Part shown: piece by piece, positions 31,479 through 40,320 of the stretch
How the letters are laid out: each line of letters starts with the position of its first letter
How positions within the stretch are numbered: the stretch's first letter is position 1
Assembly (NCBI GenBank): GCA_902493375.1
Contig: CABUPH010000008.1
Span: forward strand, 1-64,000
DNA length: 64,000 nt
Reading direction: 5' to 3'
From: an uncultured Collinsella sp.
GTDB lineage: Bacteria; Actinomycetota; Coriobacteriia; Coriobacteriales; Coriobacteriaceae
The notes under the pieces: model-generated
What the model saw: the letters and a program-made list of their open reading frames with translations, nothing else
Told to the model about the DNA's origin: nothing
Databases searched by the model: none
Program-made: the position numbers and the translations under genes

Positions 31479-34400
31479 TTAGCCCAGCAGGTCGACTACG
31501 TTGAAGCCGGCGTTGCTCTTGGCGATGACGTCTCGGCCGCCAAAGACGCAGGTGGACGACTCGGCTGCGATGCGCGTCACGTCGGCGCCGAGCGAGCGCA
31601 GCTCACCGGGCGTGGCGGCGAGCATCTGGGCGCGACGCTCCTCGCGCGCATGCGAATCGAGCCCGGCCAGGTAGGTCGTGTTGCGGCGCTTGGTGAGCGC
31701 ATACGGCTTCACCGGCGCGTCCATGCCGCTCACGCAGCTCACGATAAAGCCCTCAAAGGCGGCCTCGTCGGGCTCAAAGCTGCCAAGCCATGCACCCGCG
31801 CGCTTCACGCGCTCAATCGAAGGATCGATTGCCGGGTCGCGGTAGGTGTAGAACGCCGCCTGACGCTCGCCGGCCGCGCGGAATCCGCAGCCGTACGCGC
31901 CGCCCTTCACGCGGATCTCGTTCCACAGGTAGTCGTAGGAGAGTGCGTTGGCGGCAACCGCCCAGGCGCCCGTCACGTCAATGCCCAAGCGACGCGGGTC
32001 GCACGCGCTTGCCGCAAAGCAGATGTCGCTAGGGATGACAAAAGCCTCGTGGCGGTCGCACGGCGTCGGCACTACGAGCGCGTCGTGGCCTGCATCGCCG
32101 CCGTCGCCAGCGCCCAGCCCCAGGTCGCCCGCGGCGGCCCAGTACGCGTCAAAGTCCTCGTCGCTGCCGGTAAAGCTCGCCAAGCAGCCATCGGCCACAA
32201 AGATGCGCTCCGCCAGCTCGGCAAGCTTGGTACGCAGCCCGTCCACGCGCTCGTCAAAGTGGTCGAGCAGATCGCGCAGGAACAGGTAGAAGTCCACGCC
32301 CGAAAGCTGCTCGCGCACCACGGCCGAAGGCGAGCTGTAGCTCATCGCGCGACCGAGCGCCGCCGAGTGGCCGTTGTTGATAAAGCCCTGCTCAAGCCCA
32401 ATGCGAATTTGCGTGAGCACGTCGCGCATGCGGTCGGCGTCGGCATCTGCCAAAAGCGTGCTAGACCATACCTCGCGCGGTAGACTCGCCAGCGCGTCGA
32501 TCTTCTCGGACAGGGTGCCGGCGCTCACCAGCAGGTAGGGGCGCACGCCGTCCACTTCGGGCTGGGTCATGACCTCGGTCGTAAAGCTCAAAAAGCCCAG
32601 CTTGCCAGCGAGCAAGTTGTCGAGTTCCTCGGCCGAGTGCTCGCGCGTGGGTAGCTGCTTAAGCAGGCGGCAGAGCAGTGTCACATAGGGCAGGTCCTCA
32701 AACGCGACGCAGCTCAGGTCGAAATACTGCATGGCGTAGGCCAGGCGGTTGGTGGGGATGCCGTGGCGCAGGCAGGGGATGGGCGCGGTCGTGTCCACGA
32801 CCAGCGGCGGCTCGGGGCGCGCCTCGCCAATGTCGGACACGCGCAGGCGCGGCAGCGTGGCCTTGGCCTCGGGCGTGTTTACCGCCTCCTGCGCGGCACG
32901 CAGCGCGGCCGTGCGCTCGACCACGTCGGCCAGCTCGGCATCGGTCATGGCATCGCGCTTGGCTGCTAGCTCGGCGGCCTCGGCACCCTCCGAACCCTCG
33001 GCGGCGTCCACCGGCACCAGCTCGACCAGCGCCATATGGTCGTTGTCCAGCACCAGCTCGCGCAGCAGGTCCTCAAAGTAGCTGCCGTCCAGCTCGCCGC
33101 GCAGCTCCTCGTACACCGGGCCGTACTTGAGCGCCAACGTCGCGGCGTCGTCATCGTAGAGCCAGGTGCTCAGCGCGTCGCACGCAATGGCCACGCCATC
33201 GGCGATACCGTAGTCGCGCTGGCGCAGGTCGTATTCGTTGCTGCTGATGATGGCTTCCAGGCGCTCGCGCGGAACGCCGTGCTCGCACAGGTCGCGGCAG
33301 GCGCCCTGGAACACACGACGCAGCTCGCGCGCCACGCCGGGCTGCGCGTTTTGCAGCATGATGAGCTCGTAGGGCTGCAGGCTCTCGGCTGCGGTGTAGC
33401 TCACCACGTTGCCGCCCAGGCCGGCGGCCAGAATGGCCTTCTTAACCGGCGCTTCGTTGGAGCCCAGCAGCGCCTCGAACAGGATGTCCGCCGCGATCGT
33501 GCGCTTGCGGTCGAGCGCACTGCCCAGCACCAAGCCCAGGCCCACCAGGGCGTTTTCGGGCGTGGTGGCCATCTCGACGCGCTTATACTCGCAGGTCACG
33601 GGCGCTTGCACGCCCAGCGGATTGGGCGCCAGCGTGGACGGGTCCTCGCCGGCGGCAACGGCTGCGTCCATGCGGCGGCTCGCGGCGCTCGGCTGCGACA
33701 GATAGCGCTCGTCCAAAAAGGCCAGGGCGCGGTCCACGTCCAGATCGCCATAGAGCGTGATGTAGGAGTTGGAAGGATTGTAGTGGCGCGCGTGCGTGTC
33801 CAGGAACTGCTCGTAGGTGAGCGCGGGAATCGCGCGCGGGTCGCCGCCACTCTCGTGCGCATAGGCGGTGTCGGGATAGAGCGCGGCGTTGACGGCGTCG
33901 TCCAGCACGCTCATGGGGTCGGACAGCGCACCCTTCATCTCGTTGAACACCACGCCGTTATAGCGCAGCGTGCCCTCGCGCAGGCTGGCGGCGCTGCCGT
34001 CGCCCTCGACGCCTTCCGGCAGGTCCAGCTCGTAGTGCCAGCCCTCCTGCTCAAAAATGGTGGGCTTGGTATAGATGGCCGGGTTGAACACCGCGTCCAG
34101 GTACACGTCCATCAGGTTGTACAGATCCTGCTCGTTGGTGGTGGCAACGGGGTAGATGGTCTTGTCGGGGTAGGTCATGGCGTTGAGGAACGTCTGCATG
34201 GAGCTCTTGATCAGGTCGACAAACGGCTCCTTGACGGGAAACTTGGCCGATCCGCACAGCACCGAGTGCTCAAGAATATGGAACACGCCGGTGGAATCGG
34301 CCGGCGGCGTCTTAAAGCCAATGGCAAAGGCCTTGTTTTCGTCGTCGCACGCCAGGTACAGCAGGCGAGCACCCGAGGCAGTGTGGCGCAGCACGTAAGC

Positions 34401-34517
34401 GTCCGAGTCGAGCTCGGGCACGGTCTCGCGGCGCTCGACGGCAAAGCCGTGGCAGGTGGTGCCGGGCACCAGCAGCGCGGCGGCAGCGGCGCGCGGGTCG
34501 GTTGAGGTGGTGGGCAT
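31479..34517 (-). CDS. M16C zinc metallopeptidase, presequence-protease-like
   Basis: This encodes 1012 residues, the size of PreP/Cym1-type single-chain enzymes with four M16 domains. The ATG at 34517 is chosen because AAAGGAGACTGCAT precedes it; the open frame runs on upstream through repeats. The inverted zinc motif HILEH (80-84) holds two His ligands and the catalytic Glu; the third ligand is expected near the NEMKGALSDP region. M16C enzymes degrade short unfolded peptides inside a closed chamber. No signal peptide is seen, so it is cytosolic. It is divergent from an AlbA_2-type gene across a 615-bp region full of palindromes. Confidence 0.93.
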   Translation of the reverse strand: MPTTSTDPRAAAAALLVPGTTCHGFAVERRETVPELDSDAYVLRHTASGARLLYLACDDENKAFAIGFKTPPADSTGVFHILEHSVLCGSAKFPVKEPFVDLIKSSMQTFLNAMTYPDKTIYPVATTNEQDLYNLMDVYLDAVFNPAIYTKPTIFEQEGWHYELDLPEGVEGDGSAASLREGTLRYNGVVFNEMKGALSDPMSVLDDAVNAALYPDTAYAHESGGDPRAIPALTYEQFLDTHARHYNPSNSYITLYGDLDVDRALAFLDERYLSQPSAASRRMDAAVAAGEDPSTLAPNPLGVQAPVTCEYKRVEMATTPENALVGLGLVLGSALDRKRTIAADILFEALLGSNEAPVKKAILAAGLGGNVVSYTAAESLQPYELIMLQNAQPGVARELRRVFQGACRDLCEHGVPRERLEAIISSNEYDLRQRDYGIADGVAIACDALSTWLYDDDAATLALKYGPVYEELRGELDGSYFEDLLRELVLDNDHMALVELVPVDAAEGSEGAEAAELAAKRDAMTDAELADVVERTAALRAAQEAVNTPEAKATLPRLRVSDIGEARPEPPLVVDTTAPIPCLRHGIPTNRLAYAMQYFDLSCVAFEDLPYVTLLCRLLKQLPTREHSAEELDNLLAGKLGFLSFTTEVMTQPEVDGVRPYLLVSAGTLSEKIDALASLPREVWSSTLLADADADRMRDVLTQIRIGLEQGFINNGHSAALGRAMSYSSPSAVVREQLSGVDFYLFLRDLLDHFDERVDGLRTKLAELAERIFVADGCLASFTGSDEDFDAYWAAAGDLGLGAGDGGDAGHDALVVPTPCDRHEAFVIPSDICFAASACDPRRLGIDVTGAWAVAANALSYDYLWNEIRVKGGAYGCGFRAAGERQAAFYTYRDPAIDPSIERVKRAGAWLGSFEPDEAAFEGFIVSCVSGMDAPVKPYALTKRRNTTYLAGLDSHAREERRAQMLAATPGELRSLGADVTRIAAESSTCVFGGRDVIAKSNAGFNVVDLLG

Positions 34518-34656
34518 ATGCAGTCTCCTTTGACGCCCCAGCGGGGGCGAATCGAGTCGAATCCTCGAGAGTATACCCATATGGGGCCGCGGTTCTGCAG
34601 CGAACTGAAGGCAATGCTGGCTGATCGTCGGCCACCCGCGGTTCTCCTGCCGCACA

Positions 34657-34854
34657 AGCGAGGAAATCCGGACGCGCGAGCGTGGATAATTGGACACTCG
34701 CCAAACAAGAGTGGATATTCGGACGGACGAGCGAGGATTTTCGGACACCTATCGAACGAGAGTGGATATTTGGACGGAATCTGCCGCAAAAGCCTCAAAA
34801 ACCGTCCAAATATCCACGCTCGATATCCGACCGTCCGAAAATCCTCGCTCGTCC
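34657..34854. repeat. tandem and inverted repeat cluster beside M16 gene
   Basis: A roughly 20-bp motif (AGCGAGGATTTTCGGAC type) starts at 34657, 34679, 34708, 34730 and 34759, i.e. with alternating 22- and 29-bp spacing, giving a 51-bp unit repeated at 34679-34729 and 34730-34780. Arms of 53 nt (34725-34777 and 34802-34854) are inverted copies matching at about 43 positions, perfectly over the outer 22 and inner 15. No constant repeats with unique spacers are seen, so it is not a CRISPR array. Confidence 0.85.
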
Positions 34855-35000
34855 ATCACTCGCGTATCTCTCGTCTCTCATTCGTCTCTAATATGAGAGA
34901 TAACTGAGCAGCAAAGAGACAGGCAATCATGGTATTGTCTCAATACCGATTGTTCTACCAGCAAAAATATGTATAAATGAAGCAAATGGCAGACATTCCA

Positions 35001-35054
35001 TCTCTCATCTATCTCTCTATCTCTAAGCCGAGAGATAGAGAGATAGATGAGAGA
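35001..35054. repeat. perfect 24-bp palindrome upstream of AlbA_2 gene
   Basis: The arms 35001-35024 and 35031-35054 are perfectly complementary around AAGCCG and consist of TCTC/ATCT-rich sequence. The related string GAGAGATAACTGAG occurs at 34896 and near 35064. No U-tract follows. It ends 78 bp before the gene at 35133 and may be its operator or a structured leader. Confidence 0.88.
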
Positions 35055-35132
35055 TAATTACGAGAGATAACTGAGAGACGAGGGAAATCTATCCGCGGCA
35101 TTCTCCGCAGGACCGAGCGAAAGGACGTGCAG

Positions 35133-36599
35133 ATGAACGAAAACGAGCTGACCGGTCTGCTGGAGTCTTTAAGGCGTATGGGCTCGGATGATCTTAACGT
35201 CGAAGTGAAGGAGAGCGCCGCGACGCTTTCCCGCGACGTATGGGAAACGGTCAGCGCTTTCGCAAACACCGCCGGCGGCATCATCGTACTCGGAGTGAGC
35301 GAGCGCGCGGGTTTTGTCCCAGTTGCAAACTTTGAGACCGAGAAAGTGCTCAACCAATTCGTGGCGGGCATGGGCGATGCTGGCGGTCGCGGAAAGCTGG
35401 CCAATCCGCCCAAATACACCATTGAGCGCGTGGGGCTTCGGGGTACCGTTGTTCTCGTTATCACGATTGAGGAGCTCGACCCGTCGAGCAAGCCTTGCTA
35501 TGTCATAGAGCGGGGCGCCCAGGGCGGCAGCTACAAGCGCGTCGATGACAAAGACGTGCCCCTTTCGTCGACCGAGGTTTTGGCACTGTCGTCATACGAA
35601 CGGACGAGTTCTAGCGATCGCGATACGGTGCCCGGCGCGAGTGTGGGCGATCTCGACGAGTCGCTGGTTGACCGCACGATAGAGCGTGCCTATTCGTTGA
35701 CGCCTCGAGCGATGCGCGGTGCGGCGGACAAGAAGACAAAGATGGAGCGTCTGAATTTCCTCGACTTCCAGGGCAATGTTACCAAGGCCGGCCTCCTTGC
35801 CGCGGGCGTTTATCCTCAGCAGTTCTATCCCAAGCTCTTCATTGATGTGGCTGTCCACGTGGGAACTCAAAAGGGAGCTGCGGGGCCACTGAGGTTCATG
35901 GATCGCGCAATCTGCGAGGGAACGTTGGGCGAGATGATCTCGGATGCCGTCGCAGCCGTCGCCAAGAATTTGCGGCGAACCTCGACCGTCCAAGGCGTCT
36001 CGCGTGTCGACTCGCTTGAGATTCCCGAGGAGGTTCTGCGCGAAGCAATCGCCAACGCCGTAATCCATCGAGAATACGGGGATCGGTTCTGTGGACAATC
36101 GATTGCCGTCGACGTCTTTGATGATCGTGTCGAGGTGACGAATCCTGGCGGCCTTTACGGGGGAAAGACTCGCGAGAACTTGTTTGACGGCAGCTCCCGA
36201 TGCCGTAACGCGACGCTTGTGAAGCTCATGTCGATTGTCCCGCTGCCGGATGGCGCAGGTTCGCCGGCTGAGGGCAATGGCTCGGGCATCCCGATGATGA
36301 TCGATGCCATGCGCGCGCATGGTCTGGCCGAGCCCCTGTTCTGCCCGGGATTCGATCGGTTCAAGGTCGTACTTTACCGTTCAAAGATCGAGCTGGTCGA
36401 TCATGGCGGGGGCTTAATTGTGACGGCACTAAAACACTACGGCGAGCTGGGGACGCGCGAGCTGGCAGAGCGCACAGGGCTCACAATTTCCCAGGTTAGG
36501 TCGCGCGTCAACGCGCTCATTGCTCAAGGCGAGCTTGAGCCCACGGCGCCGGCGACGAGCCGCAACCGCAAGTATCGACTGTCGGAGTGCGTGGGATAG
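35133..36599 (+). CDS. AlbA_2/Schlafen-type DNA-binding ATPase-like regulator
   Basis: This encodes 488 residues. ATG 35133 lies 7 bases after AAAGGA; a GTG at 35127 is too close. The N-terminal AlbA_2 (Schlafen-like) domain (about 1-150) contains EVKESAATLSRDVWETVSAF and FANTAGGIIVLGV. A middle region (about 165-280) is followed by an HATPase-like segment with EEVLREAIANAVIHREY and DRVEVTNPGGLYGG, and a C-terminal winged helix (about 430-485, TRELAERTGLTISQVRSRV). This architecture is common in accessory regions and is variously called a transcriptional regulator or RecG-like helicase; no helicase motifs are present. A defence or self-regulating role is possible. The upstream 24-bp palindrome is a candidate binding site. 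Confidence 0.82.
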   Translation: MNENELTGLLESLRRMGSDDLNVEVKESAATLSRDVWETVSAFANTAGGIIVLGVSERAGFVPVANFETEKVLNQFVAGMGDAGGRGKLANPPKYTIERVGLRGTVVLVITIEELDPSSKPCYVIERGAQGGSYKRVDDKDVPLSSTEVLALSSYERTSSSDRDTVPGASVGDLDESLVDRTIERAYSLTPRAMRGAADKKTKMERLNFLDFQGNVTKAGLLAAGVYPQQFYPKLFIDVAVHVGTQKGAAGPLRFMDRAICEGTLGEMISDAVAAVAKNLRRTSTVQGVSRVDSLEIPEEVLREAIANAVIHREYGDRFCGQSIAVDVFDDRVEVTNPGGLYGGKTRENLFDGSSRCRNATLVKLMSIVPLPDGAGSPAEGNGSGIPMMIDAMRAHGLAEPLFCPGFDRFKVVLYRSKIELVDHGGGLIVTALKHYGELGTRELAERTGLTISQVRSRVNALIAQGELEPTAPATSRNRKYRLSECVG

Positions 36600-36699
36600 A
36601 TGCGTTAGTGGACGAGGCGACCCAATAATCGACCCTCGATTGGCGTCCATTAAGGTAAAGCGGTTGTTGCCCAGTCGACGGTGATGCTCAAGACTCGGC

Positions 36700-37191
36700 T
36701 TACGCCGGCATGGCCCCGAACCCGTCTATCAAGAACAGCCTAAGAACCAGCTTGATGACATTTCCCGGTTTGACTTCTGCCGCGTCAAAGACGTGGCGCT
36801 CGGCGAGCTCGCTGCAGTATGCATAGATGTCGCGGATAAGGTCCGCGCCCGAGAGCGTAAACATGTAGCCTGCGTCCGAAAGCGCATTGGGCGCGGCGGG
36901 CAACTTCGCCATGTGGCAGAACGTTTGCAGGTCGGGCGCCATAACATCCTGGTAGTTGAGGTGGCTGCTGGCATCCTGCTCGGCAAGCTCCAATTGGCGC
37001 ACAAAATCCAGCGCCGCCGCTAACACAAAGCTCGGCGTAGGCGCATTGACGTCCTCCGTGCTCGCCACAAGCCTGCTCGCCGCCTGCGTGACAAGCCAAG
37101 CGACCTCGCGCTGGCAGCGCACGGCCTTGCGCGTAACCGGCTTGATGGACGAAGAAGAAACGCTCCCCTTAGGCGGATTCGAAGCAGCCAT
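36700..37191 (-). CDS. conserved hypothetical protein
   Basis: This encodes 163 residues. The ATG at 37191 is preceded on the minus strand by a strong GGGAGGG at 4 bases. It is a soluble, mostly helical protein with Ala- and Leu-rich helices (for example SFVLAAALDFVRQLELAEQ) and no signal peptide or membrane segment. I recognise no domain. The first 20 residues are polar and low in complexity. It converges with the AlbA_2 gene and diverges from the HNH gene, 215 bp away. Confidence 0.65.
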   Translation of the reverse strand: MAASNPPKGSVSSSSIKPVTRKAVRCQREVAWLVTQAASRLVASTEDVNAPTPSFVLAAALDFVRQLELAEQDASSHLNYQDVMAPDLQTFCHMAKLPAAPNALSDAGYMFTLSGADLIRDIYAYCSELAERHVFDAAEVKPGNVIKLVLRLFLIDGFGAMPA

Positions 37192-37406
37192 AAGGCCCTC
37201 CCATGAACGACCCGGTCCAACAAGTCCGGATGAAACACGTGCTACATCAGTATACAGGGAAGTGGGGCAGCGGGGTACAAGCGCGCCAGCGGCAAACCGA
37301 GAGCATCAACGATGTGCCGATCGCGGAATGAGATCTCGTAATAATTGACTCTCGGCCATATTATTGAGGGGCATGACTCGCGTTCGTATGGTTGTAGGTG
37401 CTGGCG

Positions 37407-38489
37407 ATGAACGACATTGACCTTGCTGTTCCGTTGATGGATGGACCAAGCTATGACCGCGCCTGCAGTCTCGTGCCTTCCGAATACGTTGAGGCATGGG
37501 AGTGGTTTCTGGGTGAGGAACAGCGCGGCGGTGTTTGGACCAGCCTTCCGCACCACACCAAGGAAGATAGCCCTCAGTATCAGTATCGTTTGAGAATTGG
37601 CTCGGACTTCTTTCCCGTAACGCGGGATTCAGGGATCTTCTGGCCGGGCCAGGACCGGGTGAAGCAAGATCCAAATAAGATCTTTGCGCTTTCGGTCCAT
37701 AACTCTAAAAAGAGCTTCTACACCGATGTGCCTCCGCTCTATTTGGACGATGGTACGTGGGTCATTAAGTACTCGGTTCAAGCGCCGGGTACCGTTGGTT
37801 TTCGAGACCAGAATTACAACCGTAAAATGCTCAACTGCATGGAATGTGGCGTTCCAGTCGGAGTCATATTTGCAACCGAGGTGGGCTACAAGGTGCTCGG
37901 CCTTGCATTTGTTGAACGGTTCGAGCCCGAAAACGGATGGTTTGTTCTGCACGGTCCTGTTCATAAAGGCGGACCGGACCCTCGTTTTGCGCCCGACATG
38001 AGTTATCTGAAGCACATGCCCGTCGATATTGAGTTTGCCGGACAGGGTACGACCGACGACGAAAAGGTCCGCTATGCGTTAAGGCGCGAGCGATTGGGGC
38101 AGCAATGGTTCCGCAAGCAGCTCGTTGCCGCCTATGATGGCCGTTGCGCGGTGTCGGACTGCGGCGTCAGCGAAGCTCTGGAGGCTGCACATATCGAGAA
38201 TTACTCGGGACCCAAATCGCAGGTTGCCAGCAACGGCATTCTGCTTCGGCGCGATCTTCATTCCCTATTTGATGCTCACCTGATTTCGTTTGAGCCTGTT
38301 TGCGGCGAATATCGGCTGTGCGGATCGTACCTGCTGGATAAGACCGACTACGTTTCCTTTGCGGGTGCGACGCTAAGGCAGCCGAATGAGCGTCAGTGGC
38401 GACCCAATACGGTGTTTCTTGAGGCCCATCGCATTGAGTTCGATCGCTCGGAAAAGAAGCGTGAAAAGGCGGGGCTTCTGCCGTATTAG
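37407..38489 (+). CDS. HNH endonuclease with N-terminal recognition-like domain
   Basis: This encodes 360 residues; ATG 37407 follows AGGTG at 6 bases. Residues about 1-220 form an unassigned globular domain with FFPVTRDSGIFWPGQDR and ECGVPVGVIFATEVGYKVLGLAFVE split across it, perhaps a modified-base or DNA-recognition module. Residues about 235-290 form an HNH nuclease: RCAVSDCG (zinc Cys pair), EAAHIENY (catalytic His), then NGILLRRDLHSLFD. The layout recalls type IV or McrA-like restriction enzymes. GC content is below that of core neighbours. No methyltransferase is nearby. Restriction activity is inferred from architecture only. Confidence 0.78.
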   Translation: MNDIDLAVPLMDGPSYDRACSLVPSEYVEAWEWFLGEEQRGGVWTSLPHHTKEDSPQYQYRLRIGSDFFPVTRDSGIFWPGQDRVKQDPNKIFALSVHNSKKSFYTDVPPLYLDDGTWVIKYSVQAPGTVGFRDQNYNRKMLNCMECGVPVGVIFATEVGYKVLGLAFVERFEPENGWFVLHGPVHKGGPDPRFAPDMSYLKHMPVDIEFAGQGTTDDEKVRYALRRERLGQQWFRKQLVAAYDGRCAVSDCGVSEALEAAHIENYSGPKSQVASNGILLRRDLHSLFDAHLISFEPVCGEYRLCGSYLLDKTDYVSFAGATLRQPNERQWRPNTVFLEAHRIEFDRSEKKREKAGLLPY

Positions 38490-38611
38490 CGTATTTGGCT
38501 TTGGCATTCTTTGACGATCGTGTTGTTTGATCGGATCGCGTGGCGATGCAATCTCGCGCACGCCTGCCGGCGCATGCTCTTCCTGTTTTGTATAGCGAGA
38601 GGGGAGCGCGT

Positions 38612-38896
38612 ATGAGCTGGCGAGGCGATATTGCGATGGGGAAGTACGGAAAACTGCCGTGTGCCCTTATAGACAACAATATGTTTCCGAGCGTAGAGGT
38701 TGATTGCGGGTCGTTTGTCGTCACCTGCCCTTGCTGCGGCTCGCAAATACCGTGTCTCGACATTCGGTTCATCGATGCGCGTGACAGACTCAGCGACGAA
38801 GTGAGAAAACAGACAGGCGTTCATATGCCGGTGTATCCGGAGAAATGCCCTGTTTGTGGCCTCGATATCGTGTATGACGCCGGCGACGAGGGATAG
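38612..38896 (+). CDS. small double-CxxC zinc-ribbon protein
   Basis: This encodes 94 residues. ATG 38612 follows GAGAGGGGAG, which decides the start against longer in-frame options. Two Cys pairs, CPCCG (near residue 38) and CPVCG (near residue 80), should bind one zinc ion. The segment between is beta-strand rich. No family is recognised. It lies 122 bp after the HNH gene and may belong to the same unit. Its function is unknown. Confidence 0.7.
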   Translation: MSWRGDIAMGKYGKLPCALIDNNMFPSVEVDCGSFVVTCPCCGSQIPCLDIRFIDARDRLSDEVRKQTGVHMPVYPEKCPVCGLDIVYDAGDEG

Positions 38897-38934
38897 GTGA
38901 TGCGGAGGAGCTGGCTGTGAAGGCATCTCCGTCC

Positions 38935-39621
38935 CTACAAATAAATCCCCTCACCGAGTTGCTTGTGGAACTCGGTGTGATGGTCGCGTGCCCAGGTAAA
39001 GAGTGCCTGGTCAAAGTCGGTACGCGCGGCCGGGACGCCAAAGACGCCGGCGACTTCGACGCGCACAAACTCCAGTGCCGGCAGCTTGTTGATGGCAGTG
39101 AGGGCAAACGGGGACGTTGGTTCTTCGAACAAATAGCGGCTGCCTTGCAGCGCGTCGCAACTGGTGCACGTGTTGCCGAGCGACGGGGCTTTGGAGGCTC
39201 GCGCGCCTACGGGCTTGTAGCCGCAGCGCTTATGAAGGTAGTCGCGGATCTCGCCCGGCACGCAGCCAAGAGCGGGCACGATGGCGAGTGCGTTGGCGTT
39301 GGCCGTGTCGATGGCAATGTGCCCGGCTTCGTTGGGCGCGTGCGCGATGACGACGCTCTCGTCGCTATCGGTTCGATAGGGAATGCCGAAGGCCGCGACC
39401 GAGGTCTCTTTGTGACACTTCCAGCACTCGCGCTTGCCCAGTACTAGATATATATACGGCGCTGAGGGGTCGGATCGGTCAACACCGGGCAGCCACTCGG
39501 CAAAGGGCTCGGGGTTGACGCCGCTGGGTACATACCAGATCTTCTTGGTCCGGTCCCATTTGGCGCCCAGCGCCTTGGCTTCTTCTTTGTGCGAAAAGGG
39601 GACATCGAGCTCGGTGCGCAT
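38935..39621 (-). CDS. DUF5710-domain zinc-binding protein
   Basis: This encodes 228 residues. The ATG at 39621 follows AAGGAG at 5 bases on the minus strand. The first 45 residues (VPFSHKEEAKALGAKWDRTK, then IWYVPSG) match the DUF5710 module, often found in DNA-primase-like or mobile-element proteins. A CWKC pair (about residue 68) and a CTSC pair (about residue 157) suggest a metal site. The remainder is unassigned. It converges with the zinc-ribbon gene at 38612. Confidence 0.75.
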   Translation of the reverse strand: MRTELDVPFSHKEEAKALGAKWDRTKKIWYVPSGVNPEPFAEWLPGVDRSDPSAPYIYLVLGKRECWKCHKETSVAAFGIPYRTDSDESVVIAHAPNEAGHIAIDTANANALAIVPALGCVPGEIRDYLHKRCGYKPVGARASKAPSLGNTCTSCDALQGSRYLFEEPTSPFALTAINKLPALEFVRVEVAGVFGVPAARTDFDQALFTWARDHHTEFHKQLGEGIYL

Positions 39622-39911
39622 GGCGGCTCCTTGGTGCTGCAGGTGCAAGTGGCTCAAGGATACCGCAGGGTGTGGACGCTGTGGCGTTTTGCTGAGAAGT
39701 TGCGGTGCGGACTGATTGGTTATGCCGATGGATAGATCGGCAAGTAGATGGTCGGCTTTTGGCCAGTTGGGTGGTTGGAGCAGCTTGCGGCGCAGTTTTG
39801 TGCCTGGCTATTGTTTATGTTGGGGTATTGAATTTGTTTGGCTGCCATTCGTCGGGTGAATTGATGTTACGTTGCGATGACGGTTGGAGCTGCCAGCTGA
39901 TTTGGCGACAT
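39622..39911. other. intergenic stretch, no supported gene
   Basis: About 290 bp between the DUF5710 gene and the tRNA terminator. An open frame at 39705-39944 has one hydrophobic segment but lacks a convincing ribosome binding site and ends inside the terminator. I see no repeat family member or promoter that I can support. Confidence 0.5.
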
Positions 39912-39948
39912 AAAACAAAACAGCCCAGAGGGCATAGCCTCTGAGCTG
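39912..39948 (-). terminator. terminator of tRNA-Val
   Basis: On the minus strand an 11-bp stem with one wobble (39948-39938 with 39931-39921) is followed by TTTTGTTTT. It starts 8 bases after the tRNA 3' end. Confidence 0.88.
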
Positions 39949-39956
39949 CGAACATT

Positions 39957-40031
39957 TGGTGGGCGTTAGAAGATTTGAACTTCTGACCTCTTCCGTGTCA
40001 GGGAAGCGCTCTCCCCCTGAGCTAAACGCCC
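39957..40031 (-). tRNA. tRNA-Val (anticodon GAC)
   Basis: It is 75 nt including an encoded CCA end. The acceptor stem GGGCGTT pairs with AACGCCC and the discriminator is A. The D-loop region reads TAGCTCAGGGGGAGAGC, the anticodon arm CCCTGACACGG gives GAC, and the T arm contains TTCAAATC. All arms fold. A TATTAT -10-like element lies upstream on the minus strand near 40060. It is transcribed opposite to the flanking DMT gene. Confidence 0.97.
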
Positions 40032-40320
40032 GATCAAGGGTGCGCAAGCGCGCAAGGGATAATATAACGGAGCCTGAACTCGGTGGCAAGAACATTTTTA
40101 AAAATCGCTTACATTGTGGAATTCGGGGGCTTTGTCGTATCCATTTCAAAAGAGCCTGCTGCCGCGATTTGGCTGTCGCATAATGCAAAGCCTTTGCAGT
40201 ATCGAGCTATGGAAAGACGCCTGCGGAATTGTCCTACCGATAAGCGGACAAGCCTCCAGCTGGCGCCTTCGCCGTGGTAAGGTAAGCCGAATTGTTTCCA
40301 GGCTGTTTCGGGGGAGTGGA

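Noticed and set aside
34657..34854. Regular repeats beside the M16 gene considered as a CRISPR array
   Set aside because: Repeat spacing alternates 22/29 bp, there are no unique spacers between constant repeats, some units are inverted, and no cas genes are present.
39705..39944. 79-residue open frame with one hydrophobic segment
   Set aside because: It starts at GTG without a convincing ribosome binding site and its stop lies inside the tRNA-Val terminator stem.
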